From assembly GCA_004555635.1 (NCBI GenBank), contig SFHN01000033.1, forward strand, positions 1-14,457: a DNA stretch of 14,457 nucleotides, given 5' to 3'. Of this stretch, positions 13,101 through 14,457 are shown piece by piece; the first letter of the stretch is position 1; each line of letters begins with the position of its first letter. The stretch comes from [Eubacterium] saphenum (GTDB lineage: Bacteria; Bacillota; Clostridia; Oscillospirales; Ruminococcaceae). A model generated the notes under the pieces. That model did no database searches and was not told the DNA's origin. It worked only from the letters and a program-made list of their open reading frames with translations. Position numbers and translations under genes: made by a program.

Positions 13101-14294
13101 ATGGCTTTTGATCTGGATAAAAATACAGAATACGAAAACGAAGAAGACGTAAAAATCGTAGTATTCGGCGTTGGCGGCGGCGGCGGAAACACCGTTGCGA
13201 CTATGGTTGACAAAAAGGTTACCGGCGTTCACTACGTTATTGCAAATACAAACACGAGAGATCTTGACAACAAGGACAAGACCAAGATTCAGACCATTCA
13301 CCTCGCGAAAAAGAAGAACGAGGAGCGCGAGGAGCGCCTCAGAGGCCGCAGACGCGTTAAGGTTCGCGGCGCGGGCGGTCACCCCGGCGTCGGCGAGGAG
13401 TGCGCAAAGGACACTCTCGACGAGATTATCGCGCAGATTGAGGACGCGGATATGCTCTTTGTTGCCGCAAGTATGGGCGGCGGCACAGGCACGGGCGCGG
13501 CTCCCGTTGTTGCACAGGCGGCAAAGGAGATGGGCATTCTCACCGTTGGCGTTGCGACAAAGCCGTTCAACTACGAGGGCAGCGCGAGAATGAACGTTGC
13601 GCTCGAGGGTATTCAGAAGATGAGAGAGAACGTTGACGCGCTCATTGTAATCGACGATGAGAGCGTTTTCAAGCTCAAGGAATACGCAGGCACCTCCATG
13701 AACGATATGTTCAAGGCGGTTGACGATATCCTCTGCAAGGCGGTTATGGGCATTATCGACCTTATCGACGCGGACGGCTTCATCAATGTAGACTTCGCGG
13801 ACGTTTGCTCAACGCTCGAGGACGCGGGACTTGCTCATATGGCTATCGGTCACGGCAAGGGCGAAAACGCGCGCAAGAACGCGGTTGACGAGGTTCTCCA
13901 CAGCCCGCTGCTTGCGACCTCGATTGACGGCGCAAAGCGCGGTCTTATCAACATCAACATTCCGAAGAGCTTTGATGTAAGCGAGTACCAGCAGCTTGCG
14001 ACCGACATTTCCAGCCGCTTTAACAAGGACGCTTTCTTTAAGGTTGGCGTTGTGTTTGACGAGGAGCTTGCAGACGACGAGATTTCGATTATCGCGATTG
14101 CAACCGACTTTGACGAGGACGTTGTTGACAGGGTAATCAACAACCAGACTCCCGCTTCGGTTGACATCGGCTTCCCCTCTTTCCCCGCGCAGGGCTCGGT
14201 TGACGTAAACTCATTCCAGAGCTTCGGCAGTATGAGCAGGGACTCCGAAACGAACGCCTTTATGAACGCAATCAACAACTCCAAGGGCAGATAA
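13101..14294 (+). CDS. ftsZ: Cell division GTPase FtsZ, divergent, with a charged insertion before the T3 loop
   Basis: FtsZ is the tubulin-like GTPase that forms the division ring. An AGGAGGA site (13086-13092) stands eight bases before ATG 13101. The 397-residue protein has the nucleotide-binding loop FGVGGGGGN (22-30), the tubulin signature GGGTGTG (126-132), the KPFNYEG segment (usually RPFxFEG) and the T7 catalytic loop with INVDFADV. Unusual points: 25 residues (65-89), rich in Lys, Arg and Glu, lie between KIQ and RGAGGHPGVG where bacterial FtsZ typically has about nine; the T3 loop reads GAGGHPGVG instead of GAGANPEVG; the NDRL-type segment reads DDESV; and the C-terminus (NAFMNAINNSKGR) lacks the usual IPxFLR-type tail that binds FtsA and other partners. 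The other frames across the insertion do not restore the usual sequence, so a frameshift is unlikely. It is a monocistronic unit by promoter and terminator. Confidence 0.95.
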   Translation: MAFDLDKNTEYENEEDVKIVVFGVGGGGGNTVATMVDKKVTGVHYVIANTNTRDLDNKDKTKIQTIHLAKKKNEEREERLRGRRRVKVRGAGGHPGVGEECAKDTLDEIIAQIEDADMLFVAASMGGGTGTGAAPVVAQAAKEMGILTVGVATKPFNYEGSARMNVALEGIQKMRENVDALIVIDDESVFKLKEYAGTSMNDMFKAVDDILCKAVMGIIDLIDADGFINVDFADVCSTLEDAGLAHMAIGHGKGENARKNAVDEVLHSPLLATSIDGAKRGLININIPKSFDVSEYQQLATDISSRFNKDAFFKVGVVFDEELADDEISIIAIATDFDEDVVDRVINNQTPASVDIGFPSFPAQGSVDVNSFQSFGSMSRDSETNAFMNAINNSKGR

Positions 14295-14320
14295 ATCGGT
14301 ACATAACGGCTATTATAGCG

Positions 14321-14356
14321 AAAAAAATCACCTTTGATTATTCAAGGGTGATTTTT
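14321..14356 (+). terminator. Intrinsic terminator after ftsZ
   Basis: TCACCTTTGA (14328-14337) pairs with TCAAGGGTGA (14342-14351) with one G-T wobble around the loop TTAT, and flanking A (14321-14327) and T (14352-14356) runs extend the stem. It stands 26 bases after the ftsZ stop. The A-run on the left means it could also work for a convergent transcript from the right. Confidence 0.88.
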
Positions 14357-14436
14357 ATTTATGGGGTAATGGGATATTTCGTGGCACAAAATTGTGCGAA
14401 AAGGTGTTTTTTTAGCTCCTTTTTTGGGAAATACTG

Positions 14437-14457
14437 TTTCTTAAAAGAATTAAGAAA
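14437..14457. repeat. AT-rich inverted repeat at the window edge
   Basis: TTTCTTAA (14437-14444) and TTAAGAAA (14450-14457) form a perfect 8-bp inverted repeat with a five-base loop, and the window ends within or at it. The surrounding 100 bases (14357-14457) are AT-rich, and no gene is seen in them. The arms contain almost only A and T, so the pairing may be chance. Confidence 0.3.

Noticed and set aside
13293..13370. FtsZ charged segment as a compensated frameshift
   Set aside because: Neither alternative frame gives the usual FtsZ sequence there, and the flanking residues are in frame on both sides.
14357..14457. Promoter or start of another gene at the window end
   Set aside because: No convincing -35/-10 pair or start codon with a ribosome binding site is visible before the window ends.
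1..14457. CRISPR array, tRNA or rRNA genes, insertion sequence, phage or defence genes
   Set aside because: No regularly spaced repeats, tRNA-like folds, transposase motifs or terminal repeats were found. All sizeable intervals are filled by dcw genes.

Overview
The window is a dcw (division and cell wall) cluster with every gene on the + strand. Gene order is mraZ (3' end only), rsmH, ftsL (in two pieces), a class B penicillin-binding protein gene with two PASTA domains, murE, murF, mraY, ftsW, murG (5' end missing), murA, divIB/ftsQ and ftsZ. The PASTA-type PBP, the long basic DivIB tail, the absence of ftsA and the gene order point to a Gram-positive Firmicute of the class Clostridia, probably an Oscillospirales/Ruminococcaceae-type gut organism. 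The coding regions are GC-rich, while the few regulatory gaps are AT-rich. The taxonomic call is inference from gene content and protein style.

Layout: 2-1708 holds mraZ, rsmH and ftsL, tightly packed. 1709-1892 is a non-coding leader with a strong intrinsic terminator placed ahead of the PBP gene. 1893-10492 is a compact run (PBP, murE, murF, mraY, ftsW, murG) that makes lipid II precursors and the septal SEDS-PBP synthase. 10493-10591 carries a long hairpin that covers the murA ribosome binding site. murA and divIB follow and end at a terminator at 12935-12957. ftsZ is a separate unit with a near-consensus sigma-A promoter (13018-13046) and its own terminator (14321-14356). The last 100 bases are AT-rich and non-coding.

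How the genes work together: MurA starts UDP-MurNAc synthesis, MurE and MurF extend and finish the stem peptide, MraY and MurG make lipid I and lipid II, FtsW polymerises and the PBP cross-links at the septum. FtsL and DivIB belong to the divisome regulatory subcomplex, and FtsZ forms the ring. murD, murB, murC and ftsA are not in the window.

Most of the cluster is ordinary. The points that deserve attention are: (1) ftsW runs out of frame directly into a murG that lacks its start and its N-terminal glycine-rich loop, which looks like a deletion or an assembly join; (2) ftsL is interrupted by an in-frame TGA; (3) an attenuator-like leader sits in mid-operon before the PBP gene; (4) FtsZ is divergent, with a highly charged insertion next to the T3 nucleotide-binding loop and no recognisable C-terminal tail peptide; (5) nested palindromes cover the murA ribosome binding site. 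I see no CRISPR array, tRNA, rRNA, transposase, phage or defence gene, and no clear new multigene system.
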